A stretch of DNA of 13,950 nucleotides from JAIBJN01 sp963748205 (GTDB lineage: Bacteria > Actinomycetota > Thermoleophilia > Gaiellales > Gaiellaceae): the NCBI GenBank assembly GCA_963748205.1, contig CAVVIB010000005.1, forward strand, positions 1 through 13,950. The letters are read 5' to 3'. Positions 1 through 7,682 of this stretch are shown here, one piece after another. The translations under genes and the position numbers were made by a program. Below the pieces are notes generated by a model. It saw only the letters and a list, made by a program, of their open reading frames with translations. It was not told the DNA's origin and did not search any database. Every line of letters begins with the position of its first letter. The first letter of the stretch is position 1.

Positions 1-190
1 GCATGAGGACGCAATCCGCGGTGCCCTGCGCGGTCGCCGTCGCGGTGGTGGCCGTCGTCGCAGGCGTGGCCGCCGGGTCATCGTCTGCGCAGCCCGGGAC
101 GACGGCTGCGAGCCCGAGCCCTCCGAGCCACGCGAGGGCCTTGCGGCGGTTGAGCGGGACGCCGTCGGAAAGGCGTTCGAGGCTGCTCAT
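1..190 (-). CDS. Intradiol dioxygenase-like lipoprotein, N-terminal part (runs off window)
   Basis: Seen: a leftward frame open from an ATG at 190 to the window edge, giving 63 residues. It starts MSSLERLSDG and has a twin-arginine stretch (LNRRKALAW), a short hydrophobic run and a lipobox-like VVPGC. An Ala/Thr-rich linker follows, then TADCVLM at the edge. Known: secreted actinobacterial intradiol ring-cleavage dioxygenases (protocatechuate 3,4-dioxygenase superfamily) often have this Tat/lipoprotein leader and Thr/Ala linker ahead of a CVLTPEQTEGPY-like start of the catalytic domain. Inference: this is such an enzyme, exported by Tat and lipid-anchored, cleaving catechol-type aromatics. 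The catalytic Tyr/His ligands lie outside the window. A TAGGAT -10-like box is at 222-227 on this strand, and no Shine-Dalgarno is visible. The alternative is another Tat-exported lipoprotein. The export signal is more certain than the enzyme family. Confidence 0.6.
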   Translation of the reverse strand, partial: MSSLERLSDGVPLNRRKALAWLGGLGLAAVVPGCADDDPAATPATTATTATATAQGTADCVLM

Positions 191-291
191 GCGAAGCAGT
201 GTCGCAGCCGAATCCAAGAGGATCCTAAGACCCGGCGAAGAGGTTTCTGAGAGTCGGTTCCTCCGTCCGGCGCGACGGGCAGGCTTGCCCG

Positions 292-1407
292 ATGGCCGAG
301 CAGCGGCACGTCGAAGAGCGCCTGGTCTCGTTCCGACCCCGGGCCATCCTCGTCGTCCTGGGGATCATCCTGGCGGCCACGGCGATCATCGCGTTCCTCT
401 TCCTCGCGTGGCACGTCATCACGTGGATCCTGATCGCGCTCTTTCTCTCGCTCGCCCTCAACCCCGCCGTCGAGTTCTTCGAGCGCCGTGGGCTCCGGCG
501 CAGCCTCGCCTCGCTCCTCGTCTTCCTCCTCGCGCTCTTCGCCTTCGCCGGGCTCGGCGCGCTGCTCATCCCGCCGCTCGTCGCCCAGATCGAGGAGTTC
601 GCCGACGCCGTGCCGGGCTTCGTGGAGGATCTGACCGCGGGTCGTGGGCCGCTGGGGTTCCTCCAGGACGACTACCAGATCGTGGACAAGGTCCAGGAGG
701 CGGTGGAGGACCAGGGCGCCGGCGGCATCCTCGGCGTCACGAACGCAAGCCTCGCCGTCGCGCGCGGGGTCGTCTCCTTCATCGTCGGCGTCGTCACGAT
801 CGCGTTTCTCACCATCTTCATGCTCATGGAAGGGCCGAACATGCTTCAGCGCTTCCGCGGCTCGCTGCCCGAGCACATGAAGTCGCGGTTCGACCGGGTC
901 GGCGGAGACATCTACCGGACGGTCGGCGGCTACGTCGGCGGGAACCTCCTCATCAGCGTCATCGCCGGCGTCGTCTCCGCGATCGTCCTCTTCGCGCTCG
1001 GGAGCAGCTACGCGATCGCGCTGGCGGTCGTGGTCGCGCTCCTCGACCTCATCCCGCTCGCGGGCGCCACGATCGCGGCCGTGATCGTCTCCACGGTCTC
1101 GTTCATCGAGCTCGGCTGGGTCAGAGGCGTGATCGTGATCGGCTTCTTCGTCCTCTACCAGCAGCTCGAGAACCACATCCTCCAGCCGGTCATCTACGGC
1201 CGCACGGTGCAGCTCTCGCCCCTCACGGTGCTGATTGCGATCCTGATCGGGGCGGAGCTCGTCGGCATCCTCGGCGCCCTTGCGGCCATCCCCGTGGCGG
1301 GGATCGTCCAGGCGGTCTTCCGCGAGATCATCCGCTGGCGGCGGGAATCGATCCTGCCCTCCGGCGTCGAGGTCGCCATGCCCGACGGGCCGACGACCGA
1401 GACGTGA
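292..1407 (+). CDS. AI-2E family transporter (PF01594-like membrane protein)
   Basis: A 371-residue polytopic inner-membrane protein. Hydrophobic segments lie at about 17-39, 41-56, 70-93, 155-178, 215-236, 239-265, 277-297 and 310-345. The region ALNPAVEFFERRGLRRSLA (about 55-73) is the typical AI-2E motif after the second helix. The soluble loop (about 95-150), the PLAGATIAAVI stretch (about 255) and the C-terminal ILQPVIYGRTVQLSPL signature also fit, and the length is normal. Known: the family includes E. coli TqsA (AI-2 export) and Na+/H+ antiporter-like members, so the substrate cannot be read from the sequence. The start is the first ATG giving a family-like N-terminus. It has no Shine-Dalgarno and sits right behind a 6-bp stem inverted repeat (276-291). 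The gene is transcribed alone, divergent from the dioxygenase and 117 bp before the next CDS. Confidence 0.88.
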   Translation: MAEQRHVEERLVSFRPRAILVVLGIILAATAIIAFLFLAWHVITWILIALFLSLALNPAVEFFERRGLRRSLASLLVFLLALFAFAGLGALLIPPLVAQIEEFADAVPGFVEDLTAGRGPLGFLQDDYQIVDKVQEAVEDQGAGGILGVTNASLAVARGVVSFIVGVVTIAFLTIFMLMEGPNMLQRFRGSLPEHMKSRFDRVGGDIYRTVGGYVGGNLLISVIAGVVSAIVLFALGSSYAIALAVVVALLDLIPLAGATIAAVIVSTVSFIELGWVRGVIVIGFFVLYQQLENHILQPVIYGRTVQLSPLTVLIAILIGAELVGILGALAAIPVAGIVQAVFREIIRWRRESILPSGVEVAMPDGPTTET

Positions 1408-1429
1408 CCCGGGGCGCCCGGCCGGCGCC

Positions 1430-1459
1430 TTGACGAATCCACGAATGCCCGGTTAATAC
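1430..1459 (+). promoter_or_regulatory. Predicted sigma70-type promoter of the LVIVD gene
   Basis: TTGACG at 1430-1435, a 17-bp spacer and TTAATA at 1453-1458 (or TAATAC one base later). This predicts a transcript start near 1465 and a leader of about 60 nt. It is the only near-consensus pair in the gap between the transporter and the LVIVD gene. Confidence 0.55.
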
Positions 1460-1475
1460 CGCCCTCTCTGCGGCC

Positions 1476-1493
1476 TGCGATCGGTTGCGATCG
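1476..1493 (+). repeat. 8-bp direct repeat TGCGATCG x2, 10-bp period
   Basis: TGCGATCG occurs at 1476-1483 and again at 1486-1493, exactly one helical turn apart, just downstream of the predicted transcript start and ahead of the ribosome binding site. It could be an operator or a leader-RNA element. Nothing in the sequence identifies the binder. Confidence 0.45.
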
Positions 1494-1524
1494 CGTCAGG
1501 TCAACCAACTTGGGGGTGGGTGAC

Positions 1525-4275
1525 ATGAATGTGCGCGCGTACCTGGCGCTCGCGGCGCTTGCGGTCGGGCTGACCGCAGCACCGCTCGGCGCCGCGCCGC
1601 CGCCCGTCGACGTCGTCAAGGACTGGGCGATCAGCCCGAACATGACGGCGCTCGGGTTCTCGGAGAACAGCGTCCCGCTGAGCGGGACCGGCTCCAACGT
1701 CTTCAACTCGGATCTCGCGTTCTGGGGGGACAGGGCCTTCCAGGGCACCTACGACGGCTTCCTCATCCACGACATCACGTTCCCGTCGCGGCCGAGGATC
1801 GTCCTCAACTACGAGCAGTGCTCACCCGGCAACTCCTCCGCGGGAAACCAGGGCGACGTCCTCGTGTGGGAGAACCTGCTGGTTCGCTCGTGGAACTCGC
1901 CGGCTCCAGCGGGGGCGACGTGCGACGGCCAACCGGTGCCGACGGGGTTCGAAGGCCTGCACATCTTCGACATCTCGAACACCGGCAACCCGAACCTGCT
2001 GGGGTCGGTGGCGATCGACGCGACTTCGACGCCGGTCGGCTGCGGGTCGCACACGGCGACCCTCGTGCCCGACGTGGCCAACGGGAACCTGTACGTCTAC
2101 AACAGCGGCTCGAATGAGGCCTGCCCGGGGATCGATATCGTCAAGATCCCGCTTGCAGCGCCCGGCACGGCGACCTACCTGCGGCGCGAGGCCACAGGTC
2201 GTGCCTGCCACGACACCGGCGTGATCCTCGGCGACGCCATGAAGGCGGCGTGCGCGGGCCACGACGGCGTCACGGTCCTCAGCATGCACGCCGACGACGG
2301 CGGCTCCATCGAGGACCCGGTCGTCCTCTGGAGCAAGATGATCGACGGGGTGACGGTCGGCCATTCGGCCGCCTTCACCTGGGACGCGAAGTACGTCGTC
2401 TTCGGGCACGAGCCCGGCGGCGGCTCGCAGGCGCGCTGCCAGGCGACGAGCAGCGTCGTCGACCGGACGATCTTCTTCATCAACTCGTCCACCGGCGAGA
2501 CCGAGGGCTCGTTCCTGCATCCGAGGCCGCAGACGGCCACGGAGAACTGCACGTGGCACAACTACAACCTCGTCCCGCTGAAGAACAAGAACCAGAAGCC
2601 GCGCTACGTCCTCGTCGCCGGCAACTATCAGTCGGGGACCAGCGTCGTCGACTTCACGGACGTCGAGAACGCGAAGGAGATCGCTTACGCCGATCCGCCG
2701 CCGCTCTCGACGACGTCCCTGGTCCTCGGGGGCGACTGGTCGAGCTACTGGTACAACGGCCGCATCTACGAGTCGGACATCCGGCGCGGCCTGCTCATCT
2801 GGCGGCTGGACGATCCGCGGGTCGGCACGTACCTACGGTCCGGCCATCTGAACCCGCAGACGCAGGAGTTCACGATCGGGTTCGAGCGGCCGGACGAGAA
2901 GGTCACGCCCGCCAAGCTCACGCTCGTCGGCCACAACCCGCTCATCAACCGCGGGATGAACGCCGCCGGCGCGCTCCACGGTGACTACATGTACATCGGG
3001 AGCCGCACGGACGGGAGCAACAACAACGAGCACAACGCCGGCGTGATGGTCGTCAACGTCTCCAACCCGGCCAATCCGGTGCTCGTGCGGCAGATGCTGC
3101 CGCCGTTCGAAGCGAATGTGGGCGAGTCGTCGCGCGAGCTGCGCGTGTGGAAGTCGCAGAACGTGCTCATCGTCCTCCATACGAACTGCGGTGGGGACAC
3201 CGCCCACCACTGCACGCCACCGTCCATCAACAACTTCCGCTTCTACGACATCTCGGGCGCGAACGCGTCCAACCCACGGTTCCTGTACCAGCTGGACATG
3301 AACACGCACGAGTTCTTCCTCTGGGAGGACCCGAAGAACCCCGAGCGGGCGCTCATGTTCGGCGGCAGCGCGGGGAGCGCGTTCACGATCTGGGACATCT
3401 CGGCGGTGCCGGACGGCGGTGCGCCGGTCGTGCTCTTCAACGGCACGCACGGGTACAGCCGCTTCCCGGCGTTCCCGGCGCCCGTCCAGATCCCGACCGG
3501 CGGGTTGCATTCGCTCTCGGTCACCAATGACGGCTCCAGGGCGTTCTACGCGCTCCTGACCGGCGGGTTCGGCATCGCGGACGTGTCCGACTTCACGTCG
3601 GGGCTGCCCAACCCGGCCCGGCGCTTGGTGACGCTGAACGAGGCCAGGCCGGTGTGGCCGGGGCCAGGGGCCCACAGTGCCGTTAAGTTCTGGGGCCGTG
3701 ACTGGGCGTACGTCTCCGACGAGGTGTACGGGACGATCACGGCGAGCGACCACGGCTGTCCGTGGGGCTGGGCGCGCATGATCGACGTGTCCGACCCGCA
3801 GCGGCCGACGGTCGAATCGGAGTACAAGCTCCCGCAGAACCAGGAGTTCCTCTGTGACGTGTACGAGCCGCGGCCGCGGACCTCGTACTCGGCCCACAAC
3901 CCGACGCTCACGCCGAACATCGCGTTCACGACGTGGCACTCGGGCGGGTTCCAGGCGATCGACATCGAGAACCCGGAGATCCCGTTCCAGCTCGCCGAGT
4001 ACTTCCCGGAGCCGCTGGACGAGGTCATGCTCGAGGACCCGCGCCTCTCGTCCGACCCGGACACCGGGCTGCACGAGAAGGTCGTGATGTGGAGCTATCC
4101 GATCATCGAGGACGGCCTGATCTACGTGGTCGACCTGAGGAACGGGCTCTACATCCTCCGCTACGACGGCCCGCACGAGGACGAGGTGAACGACATCACC
4201 TTCCTCGAGGGCAACTCGAACCAGGGCCACGCGCTCTGCTTCGAGCCGGTCGGCACGCCGCCGGCGTACTGCTAG
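1525..4275 (+). CDS. Secreted LVIVD-repeat beta-propeller protein (916 aa)
   Basis: A large exported protein of unknown biochemical role. Residues 1-24 form a Sec signal peptide (MNVRAYLALAALAVGLTAAP, cleavage after about AAPLGAA). LVIVD-type repeats (aromatic/Ile-D-I/V-S/T-x-P-x-x-P) appear at about 82-97, 147-163, 505-522, 572-588, 685-700, 751-767 and 811-826, for example HIFDISNTGNPNLLGSV and MIDVSDPQRPTVESEY. Known: LVIVD repeats form blades of extracellular propeller domains with no assigned enzyme activity. Many Cys and His residues (CGSH at 173-176, ACHD near 228, CTWH near 341, final residue Cys) suggest disulfides or metal binding (inference). There is no sortase motif or C-terminal membrane helix, so it is probably soluble or loosely attached. 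The start is ATG 1525 behind GGGGGTGG at 1513-1520. An in-frame TTG at 1510 overlaps that site and is less likely. Confidence 0.85.
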   Translation: MNVRAYLALAALAVGLTAAPLGAAPPPVDVVKDWAISPNMTALGFSENSVPLSGTGSNVFNSDLAFWGDRAFQGTYDGFLIHDITFPSRPRIVLNYEQCSPGNSSAGNQGDVLVWENLLVRSWNSPAPAGATCDGQPVPTGFEGLHIFDISNTGNPNLLGSVAIDATSTPVGCGSHTATLVPDVANGNLYVYNSGSNEACPGIDIVKIPLAAPGTATYLRREATGRACHDTGVILGDAMKAACAGHDGVTVLSMHADDGGSIEDPVVLWSKMIDGVTVGHSAAFTWDAKYVVFGHEPGGGSQARCQATSSVVDRTIFFINSSTGETEGSFLHPRPQTATENCTWHNYNLVPLKNKNQKPRYVLVAGNYQSGTSVVDFTDVENAKEIAYADPPPLSTTSLVLGGDWSSYWYNGRIYESDIRRGLLIWRLDDPRVGTYLRSGHLNPQTQEFTIGFERPDEKVTPAKLTLVGHNPLINRGMNAAGALHGDYMYIGSRTDGSNNNEHNAGVMVVNVSNPANPVLVRQMLPPFEANVGESSRELRVWKSQNVLIVLHTNCGGDTAHHCTPPSINNFRFYDISGANASNPRFLYQLDMNTHEFFLWEDPKNPERALMFGGSAGSAFTIWDISAVPDGGAPVVLFNGTHGYSRFPAFPAPVQIPTGGLHSLSVTNDGSRAFYALLTGGFGIADVSDFTSGLPNPARRLVTLNEARPVWPGPGAHSAVKFWGRDWAYVSDEVYGTITASDHGCPWGWARMIDVSDPQRPTVESEYKLPQNQEFLCDVYEPRPRTSYSAHNPTLTPNIAFTTWHSGGFQAIDIENPEIPFQLAEYFPEPLDEVMLEDPRLSSDPDTGLHEKVVMWSYPIIEDGLIYVVDLRNGLYILRYDGPHEDEVNDITFLEGNSNQGHALCFEPVGTPPAYC

Positions 4276-4283
4276 AGCATCAG

Positions 4284-4314
4284 GACGGGGGCGGGCTCCG
4301 GGCCCGCCCCCGTC
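4284..4314. terminator. Strong hairpin between convergent genes, overlapping a stop codon
   Basis: A perfect 13-bp GC-rich stem (GACGGGGGCGGGC pairing with 4302-4314) with a 5-nt loop, 8 bp after the LVIVD stop. No long T-run follows on either strand, as is common for actinobacterial terminators. The right arm contains the first two bases of the antiporter stop trinucleotide (4313-4315), so the element can serve both convergent genes. Confidence 0.7.
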
Positions 4315-5574
4315 AGCTCTTGACGCGCCCGCCGGACTCGCTCGCCGGCCCCGCGCTCTCCATCGCCGGCTGCTCCCTGCCCTCGAACCAGCGGACGTAG
4401 CGCCTCGTCAGCGGCTGCGCGGAGAGGCCGTGCGCGTAGACCGAGAGCGCGACCGTCGCCACGACGGCGAGCAGGATCGTGTCCTGGTGGGGGAGAGCGG
4501 ACTCCTCGAGGAGGATGACCGCGAAGACGATCGACGCGAGCCCGCGCGGGCCGAACCAGCCGAGGAAGGCGACCGTCGGTCGGCCGGGCGCCCGTGCCGA
4601 GCACCGAGAGCGCGACCGGGAGCATGCGAACGACGGTCAGGCTGAGCACGGCGTAGAGCACGAGCTCCCAGGTCAGCTCGTCCAGGCTCGGGCCGAGGAT
4701 GACGGCGCCGAAGACCAGGAACGTGACCGCGTTCAGAAGTTCCCCGCCCTGGTCGACGAGGTAGCCGACCTCGCCCTCGGCCCGGCGCCGCACGCCTCCG
4801 AACACGAGGCCGCCGACGAAGGCCGCGATGAAGATGCTGCCGCCGAGGCCGATCGCGATGCCCGCGGCCAGGACCGCGGTCGCCGCCGTGAGGATCTGGA
4901 GCCAGTGCGGCTCGGCGAGCCCGCGCCGCTGCGCCGCGCTCACGGCCGCTGCGCCGAGCACGCCGGCCGCGATGCCTCCGACCGACCCATAGCCGATCTC
5001 CTCGGCGACGAGCTCGAGGGCGCCGCCGGCCGGAGAGCGCGCCCTCCTCCGCCTCGGCGATCGCGATCGCGATGAAGAAGAGCGGCACGCACAGGCCGTC
5101 GTTGAGGCCGCTCTCCACGTTGAGCCCCTGGCGGATCCGCGACGGGATCCGGCGGTCGGTGACGACCGCCTGTCCCAGGGCCGCGTCGGTGCACGCCAGC
5201 ATCACGCCGAGCACGAGCGCCTCCGAGAGGCTCATGCCCGGAAGCACCGCGACGCCTGCGAGCGTCCCCGCCACGATCGTGAGCGGGAGGCCCACGCCGA
5301 GGAGGCGCACAGGCACGCCGACCTCGCGGCGGAGTGCGGGGAGGTTGACCCGTGAGGCGTCCGCGAAGAGGACGAGCGTCAGCGTGGCCTCGGCGAGGAG
5401 CTTGACCGGCTCGCTGCCGAGCTCGAGGTCGAGGAGCCCGAGCACGGGGCCGGCGAGCAGGCCGGCCGAGGTGAAGAAGATCGCGACCGTGACCAGCGAC
5501 CGCTCGAGGCGGCCGGAGACCGCCGCAAAGACGAGCAGCAGGAAGGCGACGGTTGCGAGGGCCCAGGAGTCCAC
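4313..5574 (-). pseudogene. CPA1-type Na+/H+ antiporter, broken by two frameshifts
   Basis: A cation:proton antiporter (CPA1/NhaP-like). The reading frame starts at GTG 5574 (MDSWALATV) and shows successive membrane helices, LACTDAALGQAVV and NVESGLNDGLCVPLFF, where the Glu and Asp are the expected ion-pathway residues. It leaves frame near 5030, continues in a second frame (GALELVAEEIGYG through ALSVLGTGARPT) and breaks again near 4579. It ends in a third frame with VAFLGWFGPRGLASIVF and a TGA at 4313. At both breaks there is a perfect 4-bp tandem repeat: CCGGCCGG at 5026-5033 and GTCGGTCG at 4575-4582. Removing one copy at each restores one 417-codon ORF with family-like sequence. Either the gene is inactivated or these are assembly errors. 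A weak promoter (TTGACG, 18 bp, CAGCAT on the minus strand, 5614-5585) would give a nearly leaderless transcript. Confidence 0.8.
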
Positions 5575-5633
5575 GGCCCGCGGGATGCTGTCGCACCGGC
5601 GAGTGGGGCGTCAATGGGAGAATGGAGGCGCCG

Positions 5634-6182
5634 ATGGTTCCCGAGGCGCGACTGGAGCAGCGAGAGGCCGGCCTCACGGCCGTGACCGACGGGTGGTTCG
5701 TCGTGAACGTCCGCGAGGGGCCGTGGGTCACGAGCGAGGACTTCGGAGATGCCTCCATCTTCGAGGGCGACGAGGCGCCCTTCCCGCAGGTGGGCTTCAC
5801 CCTCGGCGTGCTCCAGCCCGGAAAGCCGAGCGGGCTCTACCACCGCGAGGCCAACCAGGAGAACTTCTTCGTCCTCTCCGGCGAGTGCCTTCTGCTCATC
5901 GAGGGCGAGGAGCGCCGGTTGAAGGCCTGGGACTTCGTCCACTGCCCGCCCGGGACTGATCACATCCTCGTCGGCGCCGGCGACGGGCCGTGCCTCGTCT
6001 TCATGACCGGCGCGCGGGAGACGTGGCCCGAGAAGGGCATCGTCTACCCGCGCTCGGAGGTCGCGCTCCGCCACGGCGCGGGCGTGGAGGAGGAGACGAC
6101 GGTCCCCGCCGAGGCGTACGCCTCGCGCAAGAGGTGGACGCCCGGCCCGCCGAAGGACTGGAGCGGCCTGCCCTGGGGCTAG
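5634..6182 (+). CDS. Single-domain cupin protein
   Basis: A 182-residue protein with one cupin barrel. Motif 1 is G-L-Y-H-R-E-A-N-Q-E-N-F-F-V-L-S-G at about 67-83, with H70 and E76 as metal-ligand candidates; the second His of the usual HxH is Glu72. Motif 2 is PPGTDH at 105-110, with H110 as a ligand candidate. The C-terminal 50 residues (WPEKGIVYPRSEVALRHG onward) lie outside the barrel. Cupins of this kind bind a divalent metal and may be enzymes or sugar/small-molecule binders; no substrate can be read. ATG 5634 is chosen because GGAGG at 5624-5628 is 5 nt upstream. ATG 5622 is in frame but has its purine run only 1 nt away. The gene is divergent from the antiporter and convergent with the FAD oxidase. 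Confidence 0.82.
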   Translation: MVPEARLEQREAGLTAVTDGWFVVNVREGPWVTSEDFGDASIFEGDEAPFPQVGFTLGVLQPGKPSGLYHREANQENFFVLSGECLLLIEGEERRLKAWDFVHCPPGTDHILVGAGDGPCLVFMTGARETWPEKGIVYPRSEVALRHGAGVEEETTVPAEAYASRKRWTPGPPKDWSGLPWG

Positions 6183-7573
6183 GCCGCCTTTTCGTCCGCG
6201 GGCGGGATGTTCTGGTTCATCCGGAAGAGGTTGGTCGGGTCGTAGCGGCGCTTGATCGCCGCGAGGCGATCCCAGGTCTCGCCGGGGTATGACGCCCTGA
6301 CGGACTCCTCGCCCTCGTCGCCGACGAAGTTGACGTACATCCCGTCGTCGCTCTGGCGGAGCGCGGCCGCGAAGTCCGCTACCCAGTCCTCGTGGACGGA
6401 CGACTCGTCGGGCGACCCGTAGATCGCCGCCACGTTGACCATGATCTCGCTCTGCCTGTGGGCGAACGCGGTCGCATCGTCCGGCACGCGGGCCATGGCC
6501 CCGCCGAGGGCGCGGAGCTGGCAGGCGGCCATCATCGCGGTCGACCCCTGAAGGCGCTCGAGGATCAACTCGGCCTCGGCCTCCCCGATGCTGTCGATGA
6601 ACATCGTGCGGGCCGCGGCGACGGGCCGGTACTCGGGATCGTCCGGCGGATAGATCTCCGGGTAGGGCATCACGCGCACCATGTCGGCGAGCGGCGTCGC
6701 GAGCGCGCGGAAGGGTGCGATCGCCTTCTCTCCGTCCTCGGGCGACCCGGCGTGGACGAGCATGGCCAGGATGACCACCTTGCCGTGGGCCTCCTCCGGG
6801 AGGAACGGCATCGGCGGCGCGGTCATGACGTTGGCGATCGTGGACAGCTCCTCGGGGGCGTCGGCGGCCGCCGCCATGAACCCGGTGATCGTCTCCACCG
6901 TGGCGGGCAGGACGAGCATGCCGCCCGTGACCGTGTCCACCGGGTGCAGTCGGAACTTGAAGCGCGTGACGACGCCGAAGTTGCCCCCGCCGCCGCGGAT
7001 CGCCCAGAAGAGGTCGGAGTTCCGCTGGTCGTCGACCTGGAGGAGCCTGCCGTCGGCGAGGACGATCTCGGCCGCCAGGAGGTCGTCGATCGTCAGGCCG
7101 TGCTTGCGCACGAGGTAGCCGACGCCGCCGCCGGTCGTCAGGCCGCCGATCCCGACCGAGCCGGTGTCGCCGAAGCCGACGGCCAGGCCGTGCGCCGCCG
7201 TCGCGTTCGTGACCTCGGCCGCGGTCAGGCCGGCCTCGGCCCACGCGACGCGCTTGGCCGGGTCGATCTCCAGGCCCTTCATCAGCGAGAGGTCGAGGAG
7301 GATTCCTCCGTCGCTCGTGCTGTGGCCGGCGCCGCTGTGGCCGCCGCTGCGGACGGAGAGCGGGAGCCCGCTGTCGCGCGCGAGTGAGACGACATAGCCG
7401 ACCTCGCGCGCGTCGGAGGGCCGGATGATGACCGCCGGACGGCGCTCGTCGTAGAACGGCATGAAGGCTTTGCGGGCGTCGTCGTAGCCCGCGTCGTCCG
7501 GCCCGATCACCTCGCCGGCGAGCTCGGACTGGAGCTGGGGGATCGAGATCTCGGTGCGTGCGTTCGTGGTCAA
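6179..7573 (-). CDS. FAD-binding oxidoreductase, berberine-bridge-enzyme-like
   Basis: A 464-residue flavoprotein oxidase or dehydrogenase. The N-terminal FAD_binding_4 domain (about 45-185) holds the SVRSGGHSGAGHSTSDGG loop, with H79 at the usual 8-alpha-histidyl FAD attachment site, followed by GGLTTGGGVGYLVRKHGLT and WAIRGGGGNFGVV. The C-terminal BBE segment ends in the expected RRYDPTNLFRMNQNIPP. The second covalent attachment Cys of plant berberine bridge enzymes is absent (TGSVGIGGL instead), so monocovalent FAD is inferred. There is no export signal, so it is cytoplasmic. Substrate unknown: members oxidise sugars, alkaloids or polyketides. Translation starts at TTG 7573 with GAGGAGG (7585-7579) 5 nt upstream, a convincing site for a rare start. 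Its TAG and the cupin's TAG are the two strands of the same CTAG. Confidence 0.88.
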   Translation of the reverse strand: MTTNARTEISIPQLQSELAGEVIGPDDAGYDDARKAFMPFYDERRPAVIIRPSDAREVGYVVSLARDSGLPLSVRSGGHSGAGHSTSDGGILLDLSLMKGLEIDPAKRVAWAEAGLTAAEVTNATAAHGLAVGFGDTGSVGIGGLTTGGGVGYLVRKHGLTIDDLLAAEIVLADGRLLQVDDQRNSDLFWAIRGGGGNFGVVTRFKFRLHPVDTVTGGMLVLPATVETITGFMAAAADAPEELSTIANVMTAPPMPFLPEEAHGKVVILAMLVHAGSPEDGEKAIAPFRALATPLADMVRVMPYPEIYPPDDPEYRPVAAARTMFIDSIGEAEAELILERLQGSTAMMAACQLRALGGAMARVPDDATAFAHRQSEIMVNVAAIYGSPDESSVHEDWVADFAAALRQSDDGMYVNFVGDEGEESVRASYPGETWDRLAAIKRRYDPTNLFRMNQNIPPADEKAA

Positions 7574-7669
7574 GAGATCCTCCTCTGGGGTCAGTTGGCT
7601 CTCTCGTTTAGACCCGAACGGGGACGAATCTCATCGGAGCGGCCTGGGCTGCCTGTCCGAAAGGGCCAG

Positions 7670-7675
7670 TACGGT
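7670..7675 (+). promoter_or_regulatory. -10 box of nucS (leaderless transcript predicted)
   Basis: TACGGT fits the actinobacterial TAnnnT -10 consensus and ends 7 bp before the GTG start of nucS, so the transcript would begin at or next to the start codon. There is no clear -35 and no Shine-Dalgarno, which fits a leaderless gene. Confidence 0.5.
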
Positions 7676-7682
7676 GCGGCCC

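Noticed and set aside
187..1176. A 329-codon minus-strand frame rich in Asp, Glu and Arg
   Set aside because: Antisense shadow of the transporter with low-complexity charged sequence and no recognisable domain.
3..1433. A 476-codon plus-strand frame overlapping the AI-2E transporter
   Set aside because: Arg/Pro/Ala-rich translation typical of an off-frame reading of GC-rich DNA. The transporter frame has helices and family motifs.
1510..1524. TTG 1510 as the start of the large LVIVD protein
   Set aside because: It overlaps the likely ribosome binding site; ATG 1525 gives a cleaner signal peptide.
2833..4230. A 465-codon minus-strand frame under the large LVIVD gene
   Set aside because: Arg/Val/Glu-biased antisense reading; the sense frame has a signal peptide and LVIVD repeats.
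5379..7244. A 621-codon minus-strand frame spanning the antiporter start, cupin and FAD oxidase
   Set aside because: It crosses three well-supported genes in the wrong frame and is low complexity.
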